This document shows positions 21,290 through 30,693 of a stretch of 64,000 nucleotides of DNA, piece after piece (position 1 is the stretch's first letter; the number at the start of each line of letters is the position of its first letter). The stretch covers positions 28,484,859 to 28,548,858 of the forward strand of contig JASEVX010000007.1 in assembly GCA_031761405.1 (NCBI GenBank). The letters are read 5' to 3'. The notes beneath the pieces were generated by a model. That model was not told the origin of the DNA, did not search any database, and was given only the letters and a program-made list of their open reading frames with translations. The translations under genes were made by a program, and so were the position numbers. The stretch comes from Serripes groenlandicus (taxonomy: Eukaryota > Mollusca > Bivalvia > Cardiida > Cardiidae).

Positions 21290-21492
21290 GCGGATGCATT
21301 TTGACACATCTAACTATAGCTGAAGCAGATGACTTTTGAAAACATTGTGGTTAAAGTAGAAATTGTTCATGAAGAGCCTTTTGCCAGAATGTTATCAACT
21401 CAATTTATTAAACTGTTTGGTTATAGAGATTTTCCATATTTATACCTTGATGTTTACAAAATCAGCTGCTGCAATAATTTGTTGGACATGTG
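21290..21492 (+). mobile_element. TTAA palindromic MITE, ends lost
   Basis: GAAGCAGATGACTTTTGAAA, ACATTGTGGTTAAAGTAGAA, CTTTTGCCAGAATGTTATCA and TTACAAAATCAGCTGCTGC remain; both termini are unrecognisable. Confidence 0.55.
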
Positions 21493-21653
21493 TACAGTCT
21501 CCCACATTATGGGTGAAATTTTTCTCAAATCTGCAAACGATAAACAGTTAGCTTTTAGGCTATTAAATGCCAGCATCAATTACCCATGGGTCATTAGACT
21601 ATTAATTTTCTTGATAAGGTGATTAAATTGCCAAGATGTTTGTCTGACCGGTA

Positions 21654-22005
21654 TATGACTGTGGGCTGTGTTCTCAGGACATGCACATTGCATTTGTTAA
21701 AGAAATCAAAGTACTGAAAGTACTGCTAACGAATTATTTTGAAAATGTAATTAATAATTGCATTTGATCATGTTTTTTGTTTGTTTTAAACTTGCTTTAA
21801 AACTTAGTAGTTTTTTTAGCTCGACTATTCGAAGAATATGAGAGCTATAACAGTCACTTGTGCGTCGGCGTTGGCGTTGCAACTTTGGTTAAATTTTGAA
21901 ACTTCACTCACTTATTGGACATCATCAAATGACCTTGCAGGACAAGTCCCATAACTCTGACTGTGGGCTGTGTTCTCAGGACATGCACATTGCATTTGTT
22001 TAAGA
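21654..22005 (+). repeat. Direct repeat of about 50 bp around a Helentron fragment
   Basis: ATGACTGTGGGCTGTGTTCT plus the following AGGACATGCACATTGCATT occurs at about 21656-21705 and again at 21957-22005, with one or two differences. The 300-bp period encloses the truncated Helentron-like head at 21818. It looks like a local tandem duplication or replication slip, too long for a transposition target duplication. Confidence 0.7.
21818..21957 (+). mobile_element. Truncated Helentron-like head (AGCTCGACTATTCGAAGAA type)
   Basis: Starts after a T-run with AGCTCGACTATTCGAAGAAT, then the inverted ATGAGAGCTAT and GCGTCGGCGTTGGCGTTGC. It stops without a TCTTGTT tail where the second copy of the local direct repeat begins. 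The minus-strand element at 24057-24534 has the same head. Confidence 0.65.
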
Positions 22006-22204
22006 AAGAAGACAAGATAAAGTAGATGTAACACATCAATGTTGCCGGAAATCCATACTGCAGTTATGCATAACACTTACATTATAGTAGATGAAAAAAA
22101 CACTTATCAACTAAAGGGCATATTGGAACATCAGGGGTGGGGTCAAGTGAAAATGTATCATAACTTGCATTTTTTTTGTCAACGAAGTGAATGTCCTTCA
22201 CAGA

Positions 22205-22338
22205 ATTTCATTGTTTATGATCAATCTCCATTCTAAGGTAGGTTGGCCCATTGACATATAAACATATATATACATGTTTATATGTCTCTGGTTGACCATA
22301 TACACAGCCAACTAATTATTGATCATAAACAGGAAATG
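22205..22338. repeat. 134-bp foldback with nested palindrome
   Basis: Outer arms TTGTTTATGATCAAT and ATTGATCATAAACA, intermediate GGTTGGCC/GGTTGACC and AGCCAACT partners, and a central near-perfect palindrome (22253-22286) with arms GACATATAAACA and TGTTTATATGTC. No target duplication or homologous copy seen in the window. Confidence 0.6.
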
Positions 22339-23225
22339 AGTAATCTTCCCAATCATTAGTCTACTCATGTTTTAAAATTATATAATGATGAGCGCCCTAA
22401 ATGTGTCATTGAAGCATAACAATATGCATATCGCAAGCAAAATGCGTGTAGGGAATTTAATAACACATTTAAATTTATCAAGGACGAAATAAGACCCGAT
22501 TTGATTCTTAGTAATCTTTGCATAATTGTCGTTTTTTACACTCTCTTTATAGGCAGAGAGTGTTCATTCAAAGTAATTTTTATATTAAAACCAGTCTTAT
22601 CTCAGTTTGTTCTTTTCGTCATTTGTTTCGAACCAAATAAATATTTTAAATCACCTATAATTAACTATTTGTAAGTGAGTGTAAAGAACGGCTCTCTGCA
22701 AAGGAGATTTATCTACACAGTCCGTATTCGGTAGTCACTTGATCAACATATTTAGCTTCGAAACAGTTCCTATTTTAGATATTCATGGATTAACATTATT
22801 AAATGAATTCTACATAAATCAAGACATCTCTTTGAACATGAAAATAACATTCTGTAAGTTAATATTGCTACTAAAAGGAGAATTCGACGTGATTTTTATC
22901 TCGATATTGACACATAACAGTCTGCAGCAAGTCTAGCAGGGACTCTTTTGTCTTCGTAAATAAGACAAAAAAACACAATTGCGAGTCAAAATAAGGTAAC
23001 TGCAAATACTTAAAACATCGGATTATTTATTTCATTTTAGATGTGTCATAATCACAATTGTAATATGTTCAAGACATTTAAATAAAGCTTCTGCCCGGCG
23101 ACTAATAACAATAAGGACTGTACCTCATACATTATCTTTCTGAAGCACATAGTGCAGTTACAATCCATCTTAACAGTTGATCAGCTAATATGTACACATT
23201 TTATATGATCTTTTAAAATCCATTT
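22339..23225. other. Unassigned intergenic DNA
   Basis: About 0.9 kb, AT-rich; a small hairpin CACTCTCTTTATAGGCAGAGAGTG lies at about 22538-22561. No gene recognised. Confidence 0.3.
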
Positions 23226-24056
23226 GTGATAACTGGGGAGCCCAGGGCTATAATTTGAACAATCTTGGTAGAGGTCGACTAGACGAAGCTAATATCAAAT
23301 ATCAAAGGCATGGGCCTTCTACTTTCAGACAAGAAGAGTTTTAAAGCTTTTTCCCTATACAAGTCTATTTTAAACCAGTGACCCTAAGGGAGGGGCCATT
23401 TTTGACCCCAGGGCTATAATTTAAACAATCTTGGTAAAGGTCCACTAGATGAAGCTACTTACCAAATATCAAAGGCCTTAGCCTTCTACTTTTAGACAAG
23501 AAGATTTTTTTCCCCTATACGAGTCTATTTTAAAAAAAAAAGAGACACCAAGGGAGGGTAAATTTTGACCCCAGGGCTATAATTTGAACAATCTTGGTAG
23601 AGGTCCACTAGATGAAGCTCATACCAAATATCAAAGGCCTTGGCCTCCTACTTTTGGACAAGAAGATTTTTTAAAGTTTTTTCCCTATACAAGTCTTATG
23701 TAAAACAAGTGATCCCCTGGGAGGGGTCATTTTTCCCCCCAGGGCTATAATTTTAACAATCTTGGTAGAGGTCCACTAAATAATGCTACATACCAAATAT
23801 AAAAAGGCATGGGCCTTGAGACTACTTTCAGACAAGAAGATTTTTTAAGTTTTGGTTAATTTATCCTTTTTTTGTTGCCGTGGCAACCAAAGTTCTCAAT
23901 GGAACTTAAGTCTTTGAACACTTTTGAAAGAGGGCCACCAAAGGAACATTCCTGTGAAGTTTGGTTGAAATTGGTCCTGTGGTTAAGCCGGAGATGATGT
24001 TTAAAGCTAAAAGTTAACGATGGACAAAAATTTATCAGAATAGCAAGAATCGATCT
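23226..24056 (+). mobile_element. Tandem-repeat core and 3' part of a Helentron-like element, 5' head missing
   Basis: Three to four units of about 165 bp beginning CCCAGGGCTATAATTTGAAC recur at 23241, 23408, 23570 and 23738. They are followed by GTTGCCGTGGCAACCAAAG and a unique stretch (GTGAAGTTTGGTTGAAATTG, GGAGATGATGTTTAAAGC) of a type often seen near the 3' end of bivalve repeats. It abuts the reverse element at 24057. Confidence 0.6.
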
Positions 24057-24534
24057 AACAAGAGCTGTCGGAGGACAGTGCGCTCGACTATTTCTCCGCT
24101 TATTTAAGTTACTGAGATAATGGACTCGAACGTAGTTGCATGCAAAACATTAACCACAATTTCTTAAAGAGTGATAATTTGCATTATAGAGTTATTTAAC
24201 ATAATAATATACATAGGTGTGATAGTTGGGTAGGGTTGTAGAAAGTGTCAATGCAACGCATCAAGTAAATACTGAGATATGGACTCTTAATGTAGTTGCA
24301 CGCAAAACTTTAACCAGAATTTCTTAGTAAAAAAAGGGCCATAACTTGCATAAATTGCAGGATCGAGTTATCTGACTTGATAATCTACATAGGTGTGATC
24401 GTTGGGTAGGCGTGTAGAAAGCTTCAATGCAATACATGTAGTATTTAGGTACTTGCGTGTAAAACCTTAACCAAGGTGTGACATAGACGCCGACGCCAGG
24501 GCGAGTAGTATAGCTCTCATATTCTTCGAAAAAT
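24057..24534 (-). mobile_element. Helentron-like element (AGCTCG/TCTTGTT type), reverse strand
   Basis: Read on the minus strand it starts TTCGAAGAATATGAGAGCTA, then CGCCCTGGCGTCGGCGTC, has two core units of about 165 bp with ATACATAGGTGTGATAGTT in plus-strand reading, and ends with the hairpin CTGTCCTCCGACAG followed by CTCTTGTT. The first nine or so bases of the head are lost. Confidence 0.7.
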
Positions 24535-25024
24535 GCAAGTGGGGAAATTGAATATTATTTGGGGACCGATGCACATTTTTCACGCCTTGCAGACCTTCCC
24601 TTTGTAACGGTTAAGAAACAAAAACGTTGCATTGACGACACTCCTCAATATGGTGCTCGTGGAAAAAGAATGCTTACCTCCACTCCACAGGGAAAGAAGT
24701 TACTTGACTGAATTCAAACAGGAAGCCCATGTAGGACCTGTATCGCTTTAATACCTTATTTCTTTGACTGGTTATAATGATAGCCGCCTGGTGAAATTGA
24801 CTCAATCGTTAAGGGCAAATGTAACATATGAGAACATTTCTATAATTTGCAAAGATAGCAATTTGCAAAGATAGCATATGTGTACAGTGGGCATAACTAC
24901 ATAAGCAATTTTGGTCCAGGGTTACAAATGAACACAATTATTTTGAAAATGCTAAAATGAAAGCAAAGTAATTTGTAATGTATTGCATTGTTGTATGTCT
25001 TGCCAAATGGGGAAACTGTCTTCT

Positions 25025-25028
<4 letters not shown>
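24535..25028. other. Unassigned intergenic DNA
   Basis: No gene recognised. A short tandem duplication AATTTGCAAAGATAGCA occurs at about 24843-24878. Confidence 0.3.
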
Positions 25029-25101
<73 letters not shown>

Positions 25102-25103
25102 GG

Positions 25104-25159
<56 letters not shown>

Positions 25160-25191
25160 GAGAGGGGGAGGGGGGGGGGGGGGGGGGGGGG
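25029..25191. repeat. Compound microsatellite (GA)n-(ACAG)n-poly(G)
   Basis: An uninterrupted GA run (25029-25096), a short G-rich switch, twelve or so ACAG units (25111-25158) and then a run of 22 G (25170-25191). It opens spurious repetitive frames on both strands. The G-run is a strong candidate for quadruplex formation and for length error. Confidence 0.95.
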
Positions 25192-25317
25192 TAGTATTTC
25201 TTATTATATGCTTATTAGTTTTAATGTTGGATGTTGTCATTCTTAAGGTTAAACAATCTACAGTACATACATGTATATAAATACACATATTGATTTGGAA
25301 AATATGAAATTAATTGC

Positions 25318-25490
25318 TTAACCCCCTTTCCCAAATGCAGATACATTTTAATACGTTTCCAGCAGTTGCAGTACACTGTCAAACATTGTGAGAAAAAGAG
25401 AAATTGCTCAATGGAGTAATTTTCTGTTTTCCAACAATGTTTTCTTCTCTTTTCTATTATCTAACTTTCATTCATAGAGGCTCCCCACGT
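25318..25490 (+). mobile_element. TTAA palindromic MITE, right end replaced by the next copy
   Basis: TTAACCCCCTTTCCCAAATG at the left, AAACATTGTGAGAAAAAGAG, GAAATTGCTCAATGGAGTAA inside; it ends in the AT spacer (CATTCATAGAGGCTCC) directly before the copy at 25491, so the later copy probably inserted in it. Confidence 0.7.
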
Positions 25491-25668
25491 TATAACCCTT
25501 TCCCACCTGCAGAAGCATTTTGACGCACTAGCAGCAGACTACTTGTGAAAACATTGTGGCGAAAGGTGAGTTGCTTATGATGGCCACAATGTTTCAACTT
25601 TGTTTAACAATTAAGCTTGGTTTTCAAAGTCGTCTCCTGCAGATTTGCTGTATGTGGGAAAGGGTTAA
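25491..25668 (+). mobile_element. TTAA palindromic MITE, spacer-deleted copy
   Basis: TATAACCCTTTCCCACCTGC at the left, TGCTGTATGTGGGAAAGGGTTAA split as CTGCAGATTTGCTG and GTGGGAAAGGG at the right (TTAA 25665-25668). Hairpin reduced to GCTTATGATGGCC. Confidence 0.75.
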
Positions 25669-26534
25669 AGATATGTTCAATATTGTCTCCTGCAGATTCA
25701 TTTTATTGTTGGAAACGGGGATTACATGGCTACTTTTCCTGCGATTGTTTCAATATACATATGCAGCTAGTTCAGTCATGAACAGCTTTCTGTATCATGA
25801 AATAGGGAAGTAACTTTTCCTTTCCACATTGTTTTCCTCTGGTTCACAAGCTTGCATTGGGACACATGTCATATTCTACCTTCACTTCAACTTGGTTCTG
25901 TACAAGTTTCAAAAGTGAAATAGCTGGTCTAACAACAAACTCGACACAGGTGTGGTTTCTCTGGTCATGTGATAACATATCAACGGGGCTTTCACTGAAA
26001 TAGGGGTCAGATGCTGGGCAGTAAATGACTCCTGCAGAGGTGTGAGAATTGTTTACCGTTACATTTTCTTGGGGATTTTTGAAGATTCAGGCATAATGTG
26101 AGAGACTGTGTAAGGGATAATCATTGATCAGATCATAAACTATCTTCTTTAGTCTAACATTTGTTTTCAATGTTTGCTTTTCATTCACTTATTATTTTTC
26201 TTGTTTTCTTGTAGTCAAATGAAAGACATAACAATACACCAAAATAATATGATATAAACTGATCCATTGTAAATTGGAAATGTAAACGGTCGAAGTGAAA
26301 GAGTAATAATTTTATTATTAAAAGGTGGCTTTGTTATAATCTAACTGTGACATGGATTAAAGGCAGACTGGAATTATAAGGATGTTAAGTGGTCTAGATT
26401 GAGGCAAGATTAACATAATTTGGAATAATTGTGGATTAAAACCGGATTTTCAGCCATGTATATCTGCATAACAGGGTAAGAAATGTTTATAATTATGCAT
26501 TACTAATATTATTAAAAACAATAAGTGTTTCCTT
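25669..26534. other. Unassigned intergenic DNA
   Basis: About 0.9 kb without recognisable gene or repeat. Confidence 0.3.
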
Positions 26535-26790
26535 ATTATCCCTTTCCTCCGCATTATAATTAAAGCATCTGCAGTAGACGACTTTCAGAAAATGTTTAAG
26601 TAATTAATACGATGGAAAATCTGTATAAAAGTAAGTAAAATTCTGGAAAAGAGTTGAGAACATTGTGGCAAAAGGAGAATTTGTTCAAGATGAACAGGAA
26701 CTTCTTTTGACACAATATTTTTAAGAGTCGACTGCTGCATGGGCTTTTAAGATGCTATAGAATGCCCCAACAAGTGGGAAAGGGTTATCA
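26535..26790 (-). mobile_element. TTAA palindromic MITE, diverged copy
   Basis: ATCCCTTTCCTCCGCATTAT, ATCTGCAGTAGACGACTTTC, GAGTTGAGAACATTGTGGCA and CAACAAGTGGGAAAGGGTTA mark a reverse-oriented copy with small internal insertions. Confidence 0.7.
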
Positions 26791-26939
26791 TCGGCTCTCC
26801 AATGAAATTTTTGCTGAGGGCATAATTATTGTGTTTCACTGCATGGCTACTGTCCTAATCTGTCATTCCATATTGATTTGTATCTGTTTGTATTCTTTTG
26901 AATAGAATGCATGTATTTCTATGAATATTTTGATAGTAA

Positions 26940-27029
26940 TGGCTGCATTTTGACTCGGATGCATCAGTGTCAGAATGGAGTATCATTGTAGTACTGGTAA
27001 ATTAACCAAGGAACGCAGCAACATAACCT
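26940..27029 (+). repeat. Possible SINE fragment
   Basis: TGCATCAGTGTCAGAATGGA and GTAGTACTGGTAAATTAACC resemble the SINE body around ACTGGTAATTAAC at 18380; short and diverged. Confidence 0.3.
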
Positions 27030-27243
27030 TTAACCCTTTCCCTCATATAGATGCTTTCTGACGCTTCTTGAAAACATGGCGACAAAAGAAGAAATTGCTC
27101 AAAACGAGCAATTTCTCCTTCTGTCACCATGTTTTCAACTTTTATTTAATTATTGTACTTTCATTTAAAGGGAGTTTCTAAATTTGTAAGGAATGTTTTC
27201 AATGTCATCTGCTGCAATTTGTTGTATGTGGGAAAGGAATAAT
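27030..27243 (+). mobile_element. TTAA palindromic MITE
   Basis: TTAA 27030-27033, CCCTTTCCCTCATATAGATG, then a small deletion removing CTGCAGCAGACAG; hairpin GAAATTGCTCAAAACGAGCAATTTC perfect; right end GTATGTGGGAAAGGAATAA. Confidence 0.8.
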
Positions 27244-27480
27244 AGAAAACCAAAACAGTGAATATCTGTTGCACTTCACCATCTCTGCGTTTTTGAAAGG
27301 TTTGAATTGTGTGGCTGTAGGTTTAAATTATCTCCCTTATTGGCTTTGAGCATTTTAAAGACTAATTTTCTTTGCAAACCATGCAGACAAATTTCATTGT
27401 TTGTTGATAGGTAATTGTATAATGACTATATATTGGTGTGGTAGGATTATTATCTACATACAGTTTTTTGGAGGGTAGTT
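27244..27480. other. Unassigned intergenic DNA
   Basis: Nothing recognised. Confidence 0.3.
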
Positions 27481-27689
27481 TTAACCCTTTCTCACTTGCA
27501 GACTCATTTTGATACTTGTGCAGCAGGCCACTTAAAAACATTGTGGCAACAAGGGAAATTGCTTATAATGTGCAATCTCTCCTTTTGTCACAGCTTTTTC
27601 AAGTCTGTTGTTTCATTTACCCTTTTTTCCTGTATTTTTGTTTTAAAGTCAATTCTGCTGCAGATTTATCGTAAGTGAGAAAGGGTGAA
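27481..27689 (+). mobile_element. TTAA palindromic MITE, diverged copy
   Basis: TTAACCCTTTCTCACTTGCA left, AGTGAGAAAGGGTGAA right; CTTATAATGTGCAATCTCTC and CTGCTGCAGATTTATCG inside. Confidence 0.7.
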
Positions 27690-27793
27690 CATTTGACATA
27701 ATGTTACACTGCAAAAGAAAGTTTATTTAGTCTGTACATATGTATATGAATGAATATACATACCTGTAAATATGAGACAATTGGAACAAAGTT

Positions 27794-27885
27794 TTAACCC
27801 TTTCCCAGATATAGACACATTTTAACACATCACCATTGTTGCCACAATGTTTTAATTTCTATTCAACAACTACTTTAGTTTAATC
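27794..27885 (+). mobile_element. TTAA palindromic MITE, left end plus deletion
   Basis: TTAACCCTTTCCCAGATATA, then a jump to TGTTGCCACAATGTTTTAAT and CTATTCAACAACTA; hairpin and right end missing. Confidence 0.6.
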
Positions 27886-28139
27886 TTATTTATTTAACAA
27901 AGATTGCAAAACAAGCTTTTAAGCTTATATTAACCAGTTAATTCGCGCCAACCTGAAGTAGATAAGGATTGTCTATAACCAATTTATCGTATCAAAGTTT
28001 AATTTGATTGTCAGTTCAGTTTTTTGACAACTTCTGTGTCTTAAGTTGGCTTAAACAGTATAGATTCAGATTTCAGGTTATGCTTCAGAGATGCAAAGGG
28101 TGATCTGAATTGATCTACATTGGCCGCGCATTCCTCAAC

Positions 28140-28250
28140 TTTTCCTTCAGCAATTTCTCCTTTTGCCACAATGCTTTCAAGTTTTTTCAATTATTGTACT
28201 TTTGATTCATAGAAATGTTCCGTATTATTGGCTAGATGTCTAGGGTAAAT
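28140..28250 (+). mobile_element. TTAA palindromic MITE, middle fragment
   Basis: CAGCAATTTCTCCTTTTGCC, ACAATGCTTTCAAG and the AT spacer only; both ends missing. Confidence 0.5.
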
Positions 28251-28580
28251 TTACAAATTTCACTGAAGCCTCACTCAGTGAGTTTGTCAAGAAAATGAAA
28301 CAATGGTATCAATTGCTTGAGTAACAACTGGACCAAAAAAGAAATGATCTCAACACAAAGACATGTATGTGTTAATGCTTAATATTCCAAAGGTTACAAG
28401 CAAAAGGTTGCACATATTTATTCAGACCTCAGTGCATTTAAACAGCTTGCAAAGGACAATAAATGTGTAGAAACCCTGTTCATGTGTCAGGATTGATTGA
28501 CTTTGTGACAAGGAGGGGTTCTGGGGCACCTGGGATATTTTATAGACCTTGAAATTCTTCTTCTAGGATACTGAGTTCCC
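28251..28580. other. Unassigned intergenic DNA
   Basis: No gene or repeat recognised. Confidence 0.3.
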
Positions 28581-28823
28581 TAATAACCCTTGTCTAGATA
28601 CCACAAATCTGCAGCAGAATGATTTTGAAGTAATAGATTGATTTTCTAGACATATCACAGCAGCCAGTTCACCTAACCTTTTGTTTCCTGACTTTCTCAT
28701 AACAGTACTCAACAGACTTTCCAAGCTACTTGCAGCTTTTCCAGATAGACTGTCAGCTCATTGATGGAAGATGAATGATGACAAATCTGTCAAAATGCAT
28801 CTTCAAGTGGGAAAGACTTAAAA
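28581..28823 (-). mobile_element. TTAA MITE interrupted by a SINE-like copy
   Basis: Left part TAACCCTTGTCTAGATACCA, CAAATCTGCAGCAGAATGAT; right part CAAATCTGTCAAAATGCATC, TTCAAGTGGGAAAGACTTAA. Between them (about 28640-28775) sits a reverse SINE-like segment with CAGCAGCCAGTTCACC and TTTCCAAGCTACTTGCAGC, also seen at 39865. Confidence 0.6.
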
Positions 28824-29612
28824 GCAGTATGAAGATAAAAGCAATCTTTGAGGGACAGTCTGATTACAGAGTTTTATGTGCCCCAAAGGACAGGGTCTCA
28901 ATAAACTGGCCCACTGGTCAATAAAGTATTTGTGCAGCTGTCAAAGACATTAACCTTGACCAGAGTCCACCCAACATTTCTCTCACATTCTAGTTGTAAA
29001 AGTTCTTCTACCTTTTCCTTCATTTTGTGTTGGGTGGAGCTGCATCATGTTTAGCTCACTCAGTTGGCATCTATCTCATATCAATGAGGGCTGTCCTGAT
29101 TTCATAGTTGTTTGTTCGGATGATTGTGACTATAGGGTCATTCACCAATGGAGAAATGGTTCATATGGGAAGGCAGCCGGTTACCTTGGAAGATTGTGTG
29201 AGAAAGCCCGACAAGACACATAATTGCTTAAAAAAAGTTATTCATGCTAAATTATGTTGCATTGTAAATTTATCTCCCTTAGTAAACTACAATGGTCTCT
29301 GTATTAAATTGTGAAAAAACAACAATGTACAATGATGGCATATATATTCTGCCTGGTACAACATACTCAGGTTTCTAACATCTGTGAAACACCCATTAAC
29401 CTTTTACCCCTGACACCCATGAAACATTCCAGCTGGATATGGGGGAAGAGATAATCTAGCTTCATCTTGGATCTTTTATTGTGCATCACTGGTCAAGGTG
29501 TGAGACAATAAACATGTAAAATCATTTAACATGGGGGCACTCAGAATTTACATTTCTGATTTGGGCAGTTATCTTGGCCTCATTCTTTCCATGATAGAAC
29601 CAGTGAGATGAT
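28824..29612. other. Intergenic DNA with a SINE-like fragment
   Basis: 29140-29225 (CACCAATGGAGAAATGG, GGAAGGCAGCCGGTTACCTT, GGAAGATTGTGTGAGAAAGC) matches the forward SINE-like copy at 57030. The rest shows nothing recognisable. Confidence 0.4.
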
Positions 29613-29842
29613 TTAACCCTTTCCCTCATACGACAATTCTGCAGTAGACGACTTTGAACATATTTTGTACAAAAATAGAAAATCGCTATAATTGAATGGA
29701 AAACCTATGACGAAAAGAGTAAAACATTGTGGCAAAAGGAGAAATTGCATGTTTTGAGCAATTTCTACTTTTGTCACTGTGTTTTCAAAAAGTTGTCTGC
29801 TGCAAAGGCATCAGAAAGCGTCTATATGAGGGAAAGGGTTAA
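29613..29842 (-). mobile_element. TTAA palindromic MITE, intact copy
   Basis: TTAA 29613-29616 and 29839-29842; ends CCCTTTCCCTCATACGACAA and CTATATGAGGGAAAGGG. Same young subfamily as 5657 and 36894 in reverse orientation. Confidence 0.85.
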
Positions 29843-29888
29843 TAAATAACATGATGTAAACAATCTTTTTACATAGTCAGTTTCTTGG

Positions 29889-30120
29889 TTAACCCTTTCC
29901 CTCATATAGATGCTTTTTGACGCCTCTGCAGCAGACAGCTTTTTGAAAACATAGTGACAAAAGAAGAAATTGCTCAAAACAAGCAATTTCTCCTTTTGCC
30001 TCAATGTTTTCAACTTTTAGTCATAGGTTATCCATTCAATTAAAGAGATTTTCCATTTTTTTTACAAATTATGTTCAAAGTCGTCTGCTGCAGAATTGCC
30101 GTATGAGGGAAAGGGTTTAA
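29889..30120 (+). mobile_element. TTAA palindromic MITE, intact copy
   Basis: TTAA 29889-29892 and 30117-30120; ends CCCTTTCCCTCATATAGATG and GTATGAGGGAAAGGG. Only 46 bases separate it from the oppositely oriented copy at 29613, so the pair can form a large inverted repeat. Confidence 0.85.
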
Positions 30121-30165
30121 ACTCTTTCTTCTATGATCATGTTAGTTCAGCTGCAGCAGACCACT

Positions 30166-30373
30166 TTAACCCTTTCCTAAATACAACAAATCTCCAGCAT
30201 ATGACTTTGTAAAAAGTATTGGTCAAACATATTGAATAAAGTTTAAAACATTGAGGCAAAAGGAGAAAATTTGCTCATCATGGAATGAGCAATTTCTCCT
30301 TTTGCCACAATGTTTTTCAAAAGTCATCTGCTGCAGATGCATTTAAATGCGTCTTCATGTGGGAAAAGGGTTT
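30166..30373 (-). mobile_element. TTAA palindromic MITE
   Basis: TTAACCCTTTCCTAAATACA left, TTCATGTGGGAAAAGGGTTT right; hairpin TTGCTCATCATGGAATGAGCAA. Confidence 0.75.
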
Positions 30374-30693
30374 TATGGTTGAAGAAAACATACATCCATA
30401 GATAACTATTTTAATAAATATTTTATCAGACATTTTCAAAGCAGATGATACACATCTTAAGATCTGTAACCCGGAGTGAAAGTACTTTAGTAGGTTGTGC
30501 AGAAAATAGAATCTTAACAGCATTCTGTTTGAAATACAATTACTGCATTGTTTTAATGTTGGTATTTCCTGTATAAGTTGTCAAGGTAACTATTTTATTT
30601 TTGTTGTGACATGAAGAAATTTCATCTGGAATTGGACATACACCAAAACGCAAGTCAAAACCCATCTGTTACTAGTCAATACATACAAATTAG
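30374..30693. other. Unassigned intergenic DNA
   Basis: Nothing recognised. Confidence 0.3.

Noticed and set aside
24938..25288. Open frames on both strands with Arg/Glu, Leu/Ser and Asp-Arg-Gln-Thr repeats
   Set aside because: They are translations of the GA/ACAG/G microsatellite and have no other content.
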